Position numbers and translations under genes: made by a program. The notes under the pieces were generated by a model. That model saw only the letters and a program-made list of their open reading frames with translations. It ran no database searches and was not told the origin of the DNA. A stretch of 64,000 nt of DNA from YA12-FULL-51-18 sp041665305 (GTDB taxonomy: Bacteria; Elusimicrobiota; Elusimicrobia; Elusimicrobiales; UBA9959): positions 22,830 to 86,829 of the forward strand of contig JBAYJD010000005.1 in NCBI GenBank assembly GCA_041665305.1, in the 5' to 3' direction. Each line of letters begins with the position of its first letter. Position 1 is the stretch's first letter. Shown one piece after another: positions 1-8,091 of this stretch.

Positions 1-492
1 GGGGTGCGCAGGGAAAAAGAGGCTTACGTAGGATTTCTGGAGGATTTTTACAGGAGGCGCTGGCCGGCTTTCAGCGCCGAAGCCCTCCTTTTTATCGGGA
101 CCGCGGCGCTGGAGGTTAAAAATTATCCCGTGGCGCTTGAATGCCTGGCGGGCGCCGACGCGAGCGCCGTTAAAAGCGGCGCGCCGCCTGAAGAGCTTAA
201 AAAAATGAAGGAAAAAGGCGCGTTGGCCATACTCGAGTCCGCGGCCTTCATAAAGGACAAAGCCGGAGCAATGGGCCTGCCCGAGCTGAGCCGGCATCTC
301 AGGGCGCTGGAGAGGGCCTGCGCCAACACCGGCCGCCCTTTTCCTGCCGCACCGGCCGCCCTGCTGAGCGAGATCCGGCCTAGGGCGCTGAAGTACTATT
401 CAGGCCTGGCCGCCGCGGAGAAAGATCCCGCCAAAGCAGCTTATTACAGGGATAACGCCGATTATTTTTCCCGGGGAGCGGAGCGGCCCTGA
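1..492 (+). CDS. C-terminal part of an unrecognised helical protein (5' truncated by window)
   Basis: The reading frame is open at the left edge. The GTG at position 4 is probably internal, so this is most likely the tail of a longer gene. The visible 162-odd residues are rich in Ala, Leu, Lys and Glu and look wholly alpha-helical, with TPR-like stretches such as ALLFIGTAALEVKNYPVAL. No catalytic motif, signal peptide or membrane segment is visible. It ends 88 bp before the aminotransferase gene, which appears to have its own promoter. Function unknown. Confidence 0.5.
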   Translation, partial: GVRREKEAYVGFLEDFYRRRWPAFSAEALLFIGTAALEVKNYPVALECLAGADASAVKSGAPPEELKKMKEKGALAILESAAFIKDKAGAMGLPELSRHLRALERACANTGRPFPAAPAALLSEIRPRALKYYSGLAAAEKDPAKAAYYRDNADYFSRGAERP

Positions 493-503
493 CCAGTTTT
501 TTC

Positions 504-532
504 TTGAAATAGATATCCTAATAGGTTAAATT
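504..532 (+). promoter_or_regulatory. possible sigma-70 promoter for the aminotransferase gene
   Basis: TTGAAA at 504-509 and TAAATT at 527-532 are separated by 17 bp. They lie about 50 bp before an ATG at 581 that has a GGAGG ribosome binding site. This is a plausible but weak match. Confidence 0.3.
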
Positions 533-580
533 ATATATGACGGGCCGTGAAGCCGCCAACTAATTCCGCCGGAGGTCGTC

Positions 581-1807
581 ATGATCGATATCGCAAAGAA
601 CATCGCCACCGCACCCAGACGCACTAAAGCTTCCGTGATCCGGGAACTACTGAAGATCACCAACAAGCCCGGCATCATCTCGTTCGCCGGCGGCCTTCCA
701 GATCCCGAACTGTTCCCTTACGATTTTGTCTCGGACGCGGTAAAAAAGATAATGGATAAACAGGGCAAGGTCGCCCTCCAGTACGGCCCCACCGACGGGC
801 TGCCGGAGTTCAAGGAAGAGTTCATCAAGTTCCTTCAGAAGCACGAAGGCATAACCGTCAAACCCGCCAATATCATAGTTACCACGGCCTCGCAGCAGGC
901 CCTCGATCTGGTGGGCAGGCTGTTTATCGACGCGTCGGACCCCGTGCTGGTGGAAATGCCCAGCTATATGGGCGGCTTGCAGGTGTTCAAGTCCTACGGC
1001 GCAGATTTTGTGGGCGTGAGGATGGATGACGACGGGATCCTGACCGAGAACCTGGAAGAACGGCTTCAATGGCTGCGCAACCAGGACGAACATTACAAAT
1101 TCCTTTACCTGGTGCCGGATTTTCAGAATCCGAGCGGGGTGACCCTTACCGAAGAAAGAAGGCTGAAGGTGCTGGAGCTTTCCGAGAAGTACAATATAGC
1201 CGTCATAGAGGATTCCCCGTACCGCCAGGTCCGTTTTGAAGGCAAGGCGCCCAAAATGATCTATCGTCTGGACAAAGAAACAAGGAATACGGACAACATC
1301 ATTTCGCTGTTCACCTTCTCCAAAACATTCGCGCCGGGGCTGCGGATCGGGGTCATCGTGGCGCACGAGCAGATCATCAAAAAGATGGAGATCCTCAAGC
1401 AGTCGCTGGACCTTTGTTCCTCCAGTCTCAATCAGCTTATCGCGGCGGAGTTCCTGCGGTCGGGGTATTTCGAAAAGCATATCGCCGTGGTGAACAGGGT
1501 TTACAAGATGAAGAAGGACACCATGCTCGCCGCTTTGGAGGAGCATATGCCGGAGGGCGTTACCTGGACCAGGCCCGAAGGCGGGTTGTTCCTCTGGATC
1601 AGGCTGCCAGAGAGCATGAGCGCCGATGATATGTTCGCGGACGCCCTGAAGGAAAGCGTGGCTTATGTCATCGGTTCGGCCTTCCACTGCGACGGCTCCG
1701 GCAAGAATACCATGCGCCTGAATTTTTCCTACGCGACCCCGGCCGAGATCTCCGAAGGCGTCAAGCGCCTGGCCACCGCCGTCAAAAAAAGGCTGGTGGC
1801 GAAGTAA
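581..1807 (+). CDS. PLP-dependent aminotransferase (2-aminoadipate / LysN-type, class I fold)
   Basis: This 408-residue protein is a full-length fold-type I aminotransferase. It has the N-terminal ISFAGGLPDPELFP stretch, typical of the LysN/ARO8/MocR-catalytic group, the VPDFQNPSG segment, and the PLP-binding lysine in FSKTFAPGLR (Lys248). It starts at an ATG preceded by GGAGG. The family moves amino groups between 2-oxoglutarate and aminoadipate, leucine or aromatic amino acids. The exact substrate cannot be read from sequence. There is no HTH domain, so it is not a MocR regulator. It lies upstream of the microcompartment operon but probably has an independent housekeeping role. Confidence 0.85.
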   Translation: MIDIAKNIATAPRRTKASVIRELLKITNKPGIISFAGGLPDPELFPYDFVSDAVKKIMDKQGKVALQYGPTDGLPEFKEEFIKFLQKHEGITVKPANIIVTTASQQALDLVGRLFIDASDPVLVEMPSYMGGLQVFKSYGADFVGVRMDDDGILTENLEERLQWLRNQDEHYKFLYLVPDFQNPSGVTLTEERRLKVLELSEKYNIAVIEDSPYRQVRFEGKAPKMIYRLDKETRNTDNIISLFTFSKTFAPGLRIGVIVAHEQIIKKMEILKQSLDLCSSSLNQLIAAEFLRSGYFEKHIAVVNRVYKMKKDTMLAALEEHMPEGVTWTRPEGGLFLWIRLPESMSADDMFADALKESVAYVIGSAFHCDGSGKNTMRLNFSYATPAEISEGVKRLATAVKKRLVAK

Positions 1808-1864
1808 GGAGCTTTCTGTCAGGCCGCCGGTCGCGCGAAGCGCGCGGCCGCGGCGGCCGTGCTC

Positions 1865-3214
1865 ATGACCATAAACACGGAGTTTACCAGGGAATTTTCG
1901 GAGAGACTGAGGGCCGCCGGCGTGGTGGGCGCGGGCGGAGCCGGGTTCCCGGCGCACCTTAAAGCCCGGAGCCGCGCGGAGCTCGTGCTGGCGAACGCCG
2001 CCGAATGCGAGCCCCTGCTTAAAAAAGACCGGGCGCTGCTGGAACGGAGCCCCGAAGAAGTTTTTACCGGCCTGGAGCTGATGATGCGTTCCACCGGCGC
2101 GGCCAGGGGCGTTATCGGCATCAAGAATAAACACGGGGAACTTGTCGAGCGCCTGGAGGGGCTGGCCCGGACCAGGAAGAATATTTCGGTGGCTCGGCTT
2201 GGGGATTATTATCCGGCAGGTGACGAGCATTGCCTGGTTTATGATGTCACCGGCCGGGTGGTCCCTATGGGGGGCCTCCCTTTGGACTCCGGCTGCGTGG
2301 TTTGCAATGTGGAAACGCTTTACAACGCCGCCCTCTGCGATAGGCGGCCGGTCACGGAAAAGTATCTCACCATAGCCGGCGCCGTGGGCAGGCCCTGCAC
2401 GATCAAGGTTCCGGTGGGCGTCACTTACGCGGAGGCAGTTGAAATAGCGGGCGGGCTTAAGGTCCGCGACGCCGCGGGCATAGACGGCGGGCCGATGATG
2501 GGCAGGGTTATAACCGATTTCAGCGCCCTGGTCGGCAGGACTTCGGCCGGTCTTCTCGTTCTGCCGAAAACCCACCCGCTGATAGTGAAGAAAGCCCGGG
2601 GCCCGCGGGAGACGGCGCGGATAGGCCGGTCCGCCTGCGACCAATGTTCTTTCTGCACCGAGCTCTGCCCGCGATATCTGCTGGGGCATACCCTCCAGCC
2701 GCACCGGGCCATGCGCTCGCTCATGTTCGCCGGCGCGGGCGGGAAACCTCACAGCGAATACGCGGCGCTCTGCTGCGAGTGCTCGTTGTGCAGCCTTTAC
2801 TCCTGTCCGGAAAATCTGGACCCGAAGGAGATTTGCGCGGCTTCCAAGTCCGGCCTGCGGGAAATGAAGGCCGGATTTAAAGATGCGGTCCCGGGCCGCG
2901 CGGCCTCGGCGCATCCGGTGAGGGAAGAGCGCAAGGTGCCGGTTTCAAGGCTCGTAAGGCGCCTTGGCCTGGAGGCTTACGATACCGGCGCGCCGTATCT
3001 GGAGCACGATTATAAGCCGGCCCGCGTCAGGATCCCTCTCGGAGGGCGCATCGGCGTTCCGTGTTCCCCGAAGGCGGAGGTGGGCGGCCTGGTAAAAAAA
3101 GGCGCCGTGGTCGGAGAGGCTCCGGCCGGCGGACCGGGGACCCCGGTCCATGCCAGTATCGACGGCAGGATCTCAACAGTGAATGAGAAGTATGTGGAAA
3201 TAACGGCGCTATAG
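1865..3214 (+). CDS. PduS/RnfC-like flavo-iron-sulfur protein of the microcompartment operon
   Basis: About 449 residues, first gene of the BMC operon. The N-terminus carries the Gly-rich GVVGAGGAGFPAHLK nucleotide/flavin-binding start of RnfC and PduS. The middle holds two ferredoxin-like cysteine clusters (CDQCSFCTELCP and CCECSLCSLYSCP), expected to hold two [4Fe-4S] clusters. The C-terminus is a barrel-sandwich domain. ATG 1865 is chosen over the in-frame GTG at 1859 because the protein then begins MTINTEF, like PduS. In Pdu systems PduS is an NADH-dependent cobalamin reductase. No B12 enzyme is encoded here, so general electron transfer or NADH re-oxidation is more likely. A PduT-like shell protein follows immediately, as in pdu operons. 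Confidence 0.85.
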   Translation: MTINTEFTREFSERLRAAGVVGAGGAGFPAHLKARSRAELVLANAAECEPLLKKDRALLERSPEEVFTGLELMMRSTGAARGVIGIKNKHGELVERLEGLARTRKNISVARLGDYYPAGDEHCLVYDVTGRVVPMGGLPLDSGCVVCNVETLYNAALCDRRPVTEKYLTIAGAVGRPCTIKVPVGVTYAEAVEIAGGLKVRDAAGIDGGPMMGRVITDFSALVGRTSAGLLVLPKTHPLIVKKARGPRETARIGRSACDQCSFCTELCPRYLLGHTLQPHRAMRSLMFAGAGGKPHSEYAALCCECSLCSLYSCPENLDPKEICAASKSGLREMKAGFKDAVPGRAASAHPVREERKVPVSRLVRRLGLEAYDTGAPYLEHDYKPARVRIPLGGRIGVPCSPKAEVGGLVKKGAVVGEAPAGGPGTPVHASIDGRISTVNEKYVEITAL

Positions 3215-3227
3215 GGCCGGTCGACTT

Positions 3228-3776
3228 ATGAACAACGCTATCGGCGGGGTGGAACTTTCAAGCGTAGCCAGGGGGCTGGAAGCCGCCGACGCCATGCTTA
3301 AGACCTCGGACGTAACTCTGCTTCTTTCCAGGGCGGTCTGCCCCGGCAAATATCTTATACTGGTGTCCGGCCGGGTCGGGGCCGTGAACGCCGCGGTGGA
3401 AGCGGGCGCCGGTAAAGCCGCCCATGCGCTGGTGGATAGTTTCGTCATACCCAAGATCCACCCCGAAGTGTTCCCCGCCATTGAGGGCGCTTCCGCGGCG
3501 GGGGAATTGGAAGCGCTGGGCGTGATAGAATCGTTCTCGGTTTCGGCCCTTATCGAGGCAGCGGACGCGGCCGTGAAGGCCGGGTTCGTAAGGCTTCTGG
3601 AGATCCGCCTGGCGATGGCGCTGGGCGGCAAGGCCTTCGTGACCATGACCGGCGGCGTCGCCGCGGTCGAAACCGCCGTGGCGGCCGGCGCCGCCGTCGC
3701 GGCGAAAAAAGGCCTTTTGGTGGAAAAAGCCGTCATCCCTCAGCCGGGGAAGGAACTCCTGAGGGAAATCATATAA
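3228..3776 (+). CDS. BMC-T shell protein, PduT-like with pore cysteine
   Basis: 182 residues with two tandem BMC domains (about 4-85 and 95-180), so it should form a pseudohexameric trimer in the shell. Residue Cys38, in AVCPGKYL, sits exactly where PduT has the cysteine that ligates a [4Fe-4S] cluster in the central pore. Its gene follows the PduS-like gene by 13 bp, the partnership seen in pdu operons. The likely role is to pass electrons or hold an iron-sulfur cluster across the shell. Shell identity is clear; cluster binding is inferred from the conserved cysteine. Confidence 0.9.
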   Translation: MNNAIGGVELSSVARGLEAADAMLKTSDVTLLLSRAVCPGKYLILVSGRVGAVNAAVEAGAGKAAHALVDSFVIPKIHPEVFPAIEGASAAGELEALGVIESFSVSALIEAADAAVKAGFVRLLEIRLAMALGGKAFVTMTGGVAAVETAVAAGAAVAAKKGLLVEKAVIPQPGKELLREII

Positions 3777-3795
3777 GAACAGCAAGGAGCGATAT

Positions 3796-4572
3796 ATGAA
3801 CAAGAACAGAATACCCATGATAGCCGGTAACTGGAAGATGAACCTTAACGCCAGGGAAGCCGGGGAGCTGGCTTTGGCCCTTAAAAAAGGCCTTGATCCC
3901 GATCTGCCGCATGAGGTGCTGATCGCCCCGACCTACACCAATCTGTGGATGGTGCGCGAAGCCCTGTCCGGCTCGAAGATCCTCCTCGCCTCGCAGGATG
4001 TGCATTGGGAGGAAAAAGGCGCGTTCACCGGAGCGGTGTCCCCGGCGCAGGTCCTGGACGCGGGCTGCACCCACGCGCTTATCGGCCACTCCGAGCGCCG
4101 CAGCATCTTCGGCGAGACCGACGAGGTCGTAAATAAAAAAATGAAAGCCGCTTTAAAGCACAAGCTCACGCCCGTCCTGTGCATCGGCGAAACCCTGGAA
4201 GAAAGGGAGTCGCAGCGGACCTATCGCGTCCTGGAAACACAGCTTTCCGGCGCTTTTGCGGGCCTGAAAGCGGAAGAGGTCGCGCGGGTCGTCATAGCTT
4301 ACGAACCCGTGTGGGCCATCGGCACCGGCAAGACCGCCACGCCCGAGCAGGCCCAGGACGCCCATGTGTTCGTCAGGAAGCAGCTGGAGCGGCTCTACGG
4401 CGCGGCTTACGCTTCCGGGATCCGCATCCTCTACGGCGGCTCGGTCAAAGCCGACAATATCGACACGCTTATGGCGAAACCGGATATAGACGGGGCCTTG
4501 GTCGGCGGCGAAAGCCTCAAGGCCGATAAGTTCCTGCGGGTCATACATTTTGAGGAAGCCCTTGCCGGATAA
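3796..4572 (+). CDS. tpiA: triosephosphate isomerase inside the BMC operon
   Basis: This 258-residue full-length TIM barrel interconverts glyceraldehyde-3-phosphate and DHAP. The catalytic residues are Lys14 (GNWKMN), His98 (GHSERR) and Glu170 (AYEPVWAIGTGKT). The phosphate-binding loops YGGSVK and LVGGES are also intact. It lies between a BMC-T gene and pduL, only 19 bp from the former, so it is co-transcribed with the compartment. It has no N-terminal encapsulation helix and may act in the cytosol on glyceraldehyde-3-phosphate released by DeoC. Whether this is the cell's only tpiA cannot be judged from this window. Confidence 0.95.
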   Translation: MNKNRIPMIAGNWKMNLNAREAGELALALKKGLDPDLPHEVLIAPTYTNLWMVREALSGSKILLASQDVHWEEKGAFTGAVSPAQVLDAGCTHALIGHSERRSIFGETDEVVNKKMKAALKHKLTPVLCIGETLEERESQRTYRVLETQLSGAFAGLKAEEVARVVIAYEPVWAIGTGKTATPEQAQDAHVFVRKQLERLYGAAYASGIRILYGGSVKADNIDTLMAKPDIDGALVGGESLKADKFLRVIHFEEALAG

Positions 4573-4585
4573 GAGGACGGACGAT

Positions 4586-5218
4586 ATGGACGAAAGCCTG
4601 GCCGGGGAGATAGTGGAAGAACTTAAGCTTCGCGCCGAACGGTCGGAGAAGCCGGTGCCTGTGGGGATTTCCAACAGGCATGTGCATTTCACGAAAGAGG
4701 ACTTTAAGGCGGTTTTCGGCGCCGAAGCCGAGCCGGTCCTTTACAGGCAGCTGCGCCAGCCCGGATTTTTCGCCTGCAATGAGACGGTGGACCTCGAAGG
4801 TCCGGCCGGCGCGCTCAGGAATGTCAGGATGATAGGGCCGTACAGGCCCTATACCCAGATAGAGGTGAGCCTCGGGGACGCCAGGACGCTGGGAGTGGAG
4901 CCGCCCATCCGGGACTCGGGGAAGCTGGAGAACACCCCCGGAATAAAGATCACGGGCCCCAAAGGCTCCGTGATTCTGAAACAGGGCGTGATCCTGTCCA
5001 AGCGGCATATTCATTTCCATCCCAGGGACGCCGAATCCATGAAGATAAAGGACGGCGAGCAGGTGCGGGTGCGCTGCGGTTCGGGAACGGAAAGGGAAAC
5101 CGTTTACGAGCGGGTCCTGTGCCGCGTGTCGGATAAATTCGCGCTGGAGCTGCATCTGGACGTGGAAGAGGCCAACGCCGCGGGGCTGAAGAACAACGAT
5201 CCGGCGTACATAGCGTAG
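4586..5218 (+). CDS. pduL: PduL phosphate propanoyltransferase / phosphotransacetylase
   Basis: 210 residues from ATG 4586, which has an AGAGGA ribosome binding site 8-10 nt upstream. An in-frame TTG at 4550 lies inside tpiA and has no such site. The core shows both metal-binding histidine motifs of the two PduL barrels, GISNRHVHF and LSKRHIHFHP. An amphipathic helix at the very N-terminus (DESLAGEIVEELKLRAE) resembles the encapsulation peptides that target PduL to the lumen. It converts acyl-CoA plus phosphate into acyl-phosphate and recycles CoA inside the shell. Acetyl-CoA is the expected substrate given the DeoC gene. Confidence 0.93.
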   Translation: MDESLAGEIVEELKLRAERSEKPVPVGISNRHVHFTKEDFKAVFGAEAEPVLYRQLRQPGFFACNETVDLEGPAGALRNVRMIGPYRPYTQIEVSLGDARTLGVEPPIRDSGKLENTPGIKITGPKGSVILKQGVILSKRHIHFHPRDAESMKIKDGEQVRVRCGSGTERETVYERVLCRVSDKFALELHLDVEEANAAGLKNNDPAYIA

Positions 5219-5249
5219 AGTTGAAGCGCCGGGCTTACGGAGGAATACA

Positions 5250-5537
5250 ATGGAAGCACTTGGAATGATAGAAACAAAGGGCCTGGTGGCCTGCATCGAA
5301 GCGGCGGACGCCGCCGTGAAAGCCGCTAATGTCAGGCTGGTGGGCTACGAAAAGATAGGTTCCGGCCTCGTTACCATCATGTTCCGCGGCGAAGTGGCCG
5401 CCTGCCGCGCCAGTTGCGACGCCGGCGCCGCCGCCGCCCAGAAGGTGGGCGAACTGGTGAGCGTGCATGTGATACCCCAGCCGCACTCCGATCTTGAGGC
5501 CAGGCTGCCCATCGTCATAGAAGGAAGAAAGAAATAA
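5250..5537 (+). CDS. BMC-H hexameric shell protein
   Basis: 95 residues, a single BMC domain of the PduA/EutM/CcmK type. It has the usual ALGMIETKG start, a KIGSG pore loop and the hexamer-interface segment GELVSVHVIPQPH. ATG 5250 follows a GGAGGAA site. A second BMC-H at 10139 shares the pore motif. It should form the main shell facets. A strong inverted repeat follows directly and may set its expression above that of downstream genes. Confidence 0.95.
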   Translation: MEALGMIETKGLVACIEAADAAVKAANVRLVGYEKIGSGLVTIMFRGEVAACRASCDAGAAAAQKVGELVSVHVIPQPHSDLEARLPIVIEGRKK

Positions 5538-5544
5538 AGCCGTA

Positions 5545-5572
5545 AAACGGCAGGCGCGGCCGCGCCGTTTTG
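5545..5572 (+). terminator. strong hairpin after the first BMC-H gene
   Basis: AAAACGGC (5545-5552) pairs with GCCGTTTT (5565-5572), enclosing a G+C palindrome GGCGCGGCCGCGCC at 5554-5567. It lies 8 bp after the BMC-H stop and before the next BMC gene, so it is more likely a partial terminator or mRNA stabiliser than an operon end. Confidence 0.55.
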
Positions 5573-5609
5573 CGGCCGCCGCTTCCCGGTTTTATATTTT
5601 GGAGGCTTA

Positions 5610-5918
5610 ATGTTATTTGCCAGAGTGGTCGGCACCGTGGTTTGCACCTGCAAGGACGAGAGGCTCGTCGGCTCCAAGCTGCTTATGGTCCAGCCCGTGG
5701 GGCTGGACGACAAGCCGCGCGGCAATGTCCTGGTGGGCATAGATTCCGTGGGGGCGGGGCCGGGAGAACTGGTCCTGCTGGTGCAGGGGTCAAGCGCCCG
5801 GCAGACCTCCGGGACGGAGAACTCCCCGGTGGACTGTACGATCTTCGCCATCGTGGACACCATAGAGAAGGACGGCGCGACCGTGTTCCGCAAAAGGGAT
5901 GACGCCGGCGGTAAGTGA
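5610..5918 (+). CDS. BMC-P pentameric vertex protein (EutN/CcmL family), copy 1
   Basis: 102 residues. MLFARVVGTVVCT and the GVDSVGAGPGELVLL-type segment identify an EutN/CcmL (Pfam EutN_CcmL) protein, which caps the twelve vertices of the icosahedral shell. It ends with the family's usual short C-terminal segment on Asp-Thr-Ile. GGAGG lies upstream of the ATG. It is one of three non-identical BMC-P genes in the operon. Confidence 0.93.
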   Translation: MLFARVVGTVVCTCKDERLVGSKLLMVQPVGLDDKPRGNVLVGIDSVGAGPGELVLLVQGSSARQTSGTENSPVDCTIFAIVDTIEKDGATVFRKRDDAGGK

Positions 5919-5950
5919 CGGGCGGCAGGCGGGTTCCCGCCCGCCGTCTA
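5919..5950 (+). other. G+C-rich hairpin between BMC-P and aldehyde dehydrogenase genes
   Basis: GGCGGG and CCCGCC pair around a TT loop at about 5929-5946, with weaker outer pairing. There is no T run, so attenuation or mRNA processing is more likely than full termination. Confidence 0.35.
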
Positions 5951-5972
5951 TGCCGGTACGCTATTTTGAATT

Positions 5973-7421
5973 ATGCCTGTAACCGACGATGAACTTCGGC
6001 GCATAGTGGCGCAAGTGCTCGAAAAGCTGGGCGCTGAAACCGCTCCGGCGCTTCCACTCCCCGTTGAAGTCCGCGGCCGAAGCGCCGCGGCTAAAGAGGA
6101 CGGGCCCGTGTTCTCCTCCGTGGACGCGGCCGTCGGCGCTTCCGGGACGGCGCAGGCCGTGTTCCAGGGCCTGGGCCTTGAAGCGCGGGAAAAGATCATA
6201 GCCGCCATACGCGGGGCGTCGGCGGAAAACGCCGCGCGCTGGGCCCGGCTGGCCGTGTCCGAGACGGGCATGGGCCGCGTGGAAGACAAGACGCAGAAGA
6301 ACCTGCTTGTGGCAGCCAGGACTCCCGGCGTGGAAGACCTGCGGTCCGTCTCCTATACCGGAGACAAGGGGCTTACGCTGGTGGAATGGGCGCCTTTCGG
6401 CGTGGTGGCGGCCATAACTCCGTCCACCAATCCCGCGGCCACCATCATCAGCAACGCCATAGGCATACTTTCCGCGGGCAATTCCGCGGTGTTCTCGCCT
6501 CATCCCGCCGCCAAAGGCTGCGCGCAGGACTGCGTGCGCGCGCTTAACGCCGCCATAATTTCCGCCGGCGGTCCGGCGGGCCTGGTCTCCACCCTCGAAA
6601 AGCCGACCCAGGAGTCCACCCGGGAACTTTTAGCCCATCCCGGCGGCCGTATGAATCTGGTCACCGGCGGTCCGGCCATAGTCAAGATCGCCATGACCGC
6701 CGGCAAAGCCTGCAAGACCATCGCGGCAGGGCCCGGCAATCCGCCCATCGTGGTGGATGAGACCGCCGTTTTTCCCGATTGCGCCCGCGAGATCATCACG
6801 GGCTGCGGTTTCGACAATAATGTGCTGTGCATAGCGGAGAAGGAAGTGGTGGCGACCGAGGCCGCCCGAGTTCCGTTCCTTGAAAGCATGCGCAGGGACC
6901 CCAGGGCTTATGAACTTACGGCAGCGCAGATGGACAAGCTGGCGCAGCTCGCTATCCTGGAGCCCGGAAAGGAACCCCGGATAAACAGGGAATTTATAGG
7001 GAAGGACGCGGCCGTTATCGCCGGGGCCATAGGCCTGGAGCTGCCCGACGGCATCCGCGTGCTCTGGTCGGAAACGCCAGGCGACCATCCCTTCGCGGTC
7101 TCCGAACAGCTTATGCCGGTGCTGCCCGTAACTTTCGCGCGCGGCATAGACGCCGCCATAGAGCTCGCCTGCCGGCTGGAATGGGGACATCATCACACGG
7201 CTGGAATGTATTCGACCGATGTGCGGAATATGACAAAGATGGGCCGCCGGATGGCCTGCTCCATCTTTGTGAAGAACGCCTGCACGCTGCACGGCCTGGG
7301 CCTAGGCGAGGGTTACGCTTCCATGTCGATAGGCACGCCCACGGGCGACGGTATAACCAAGACTTCGCATTTCGCCCGGCCTCTCCAGTGCAGCCTCGTC
7401 GGGTACATGCGCATAGCCTGA
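5973..7421 (+). CDS. CoA-acylating aldehyde dehydrogenase (PduP/EutE family)
   Basis: 482 residues. The N-terminal helix DDELRRIVAQVLEKLG is a typical encapsulation peptide and is joined by a variable linker to the catalytic core. The core shows the NAD-binding TPSTNPAATIISN segment and the catalytic cysteine Cys286 in NNVLCIAEKE. It oxidises an aldehyde to acyl-CoA with NAD+ and CoA. With DeoC as the aldehyde source the substrate should be acetaldehyde. The protein is of normal length and complete. No strong ribosome binding site is visible, so translation may depend on upstream coupling. Confidence 0.93.
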   Translation: MPVTDDELRRIVAQVLEKLGAETAPALPLPVEVRGRSAAAKEDGPVFSSVDAAVGASGTAQAVFQGLGLEAREKIIAAIRGASAENAARWARLAVSETGMGRVEDKTQKNLLVAARTPGVEDLRSVSYTGDKGLTLVEWAPFGVVAAITPSTNPAATIISNAIGILSAGNSAVFSPHPAAKGCAQDCVRALNAAIISAGGPAGLVSTLEKPTQESTRELLAHPGGRMNLVTGGPAIVKIAMTAGKACKTIAAGPGNPPIVVDETAVFPDCAREIITGCGFDNNVLCIAEKEVVATEAARVPFLESMRRDPRAYELTAAQMDKLAQLAILEPGKEPRINREFIGKDAAVIAGAIGLELPDGIRVLWSETPGDHPFAVSEQLMPVLPVTFARGIDAAIELACRLEWGHHHTAGMYSTDVRNMTKMGRRMACSIFVKNACTLHGLGLGEGYASMSIGTPTGDGITKTSHFARPLQCSLVGYMRIA

Positions 7422-7509
7422 GGCCGTAAAAAGGAAAGCGCAAAGAGGGAAAAGTCCGGTACGCCATACGGCTTGCGGTTTACGACAAGGCGATTTAAGG
7501 AGAATTTAT

Positions 7510-8091
7510 ATGCAGGCAAACATAGCTGTAGGATTACTTGAGACCGCTTCCATCGCCAGAGGGGTGGAAACCCTGGACGCCATGTGCAAGGCCGCCGGCG
7601 TGGAACTGGAGACGGCCGGGCCGATATCCAGGGGCAAATATATCATCATGATCTCCGGCCCGGTAGGCGAAGTCGAATCTTCCATGGCCAAAGGAGCGGA
7701 GATCGCCGGGGACGCCGTGGTCGTCGGCCATATAATACGGAATATCCATTCCGGAGTGCTTGCGGCGCTTAACAAAAAGATCAAGGCCGGCGAGGGCTGC
7801 GCCCTGGGCATGGTGGAGACCAAAGAGGCCCTGTCGGCCGTGTTCGCCGCCGACGCCGCTGCAAAAGCGGCTTTTGTGCATGTGGCCGAGGTGAATACCG
7901 GAGCGGGTATCGGCGGTAAAGGATATTTTGTGGTTACCGGCGAGGTGGGAGCGGTCAGGACCGCCGTTTCCGCCGCTATGAAGGCGGTAGGCGAAGCCGC
8001 GATAGTCAACCGTATCGTGTTGCCGAACGCCCATAAGGATGCCATGGCGGCCATAACCGGCGTTGAAGCCCCGAAGAGGGAAAATATATGA
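7510..8091 (+). CDS. BMC-T shell protein, second copy without the pore cysteine
   Basis: 193 residues, two BMC domains (about 5-90 and 98-185). It is homologous to the PduT-like protein at 3228, but Ser40 in GPISRGKYI replaces the pore cysteine, so it should not bind an iron-sulfur cluster the same way. It is more likely a metabolite pore. The ATG follows AAGGAG, and the stop overlaps the start of rpiB by 4 bp. Confidence 0.93.
   Translation: MQANIAVGLLETASIARGVETLDAMCKAAGVELETAGPISRGKYIIMISGPVGEVESSMAKGAEIAGDAVVVGHIIRNIHSGVLAALNKKIKAGEGCALGMVETKEALSAVFAADAAAKAAFVHVAEVNTGAGIGGKGYFVVTGEVGAVRTAVSAAMKAVGEAAIVNRIVLPNAHKDAMAAITGVEAPKRENI

Noticed and set aside
581..1807. Aminotransferase considered as a BMC operon member
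   Set aside because: It has a separate ribosome site and probable promoter, no encapsulation peptide, and no logical step in the deoxyribose-phosphate pathway.
647..2914. Very long minus-strand open frame (755 codons) opposite the aminotransferase and PduS-like genes
   Set aside because: It is antisense to two clear genes, is rich in Arg, Gly, His and Ala, and has no domain. It is an effect of high G+C codon bias.
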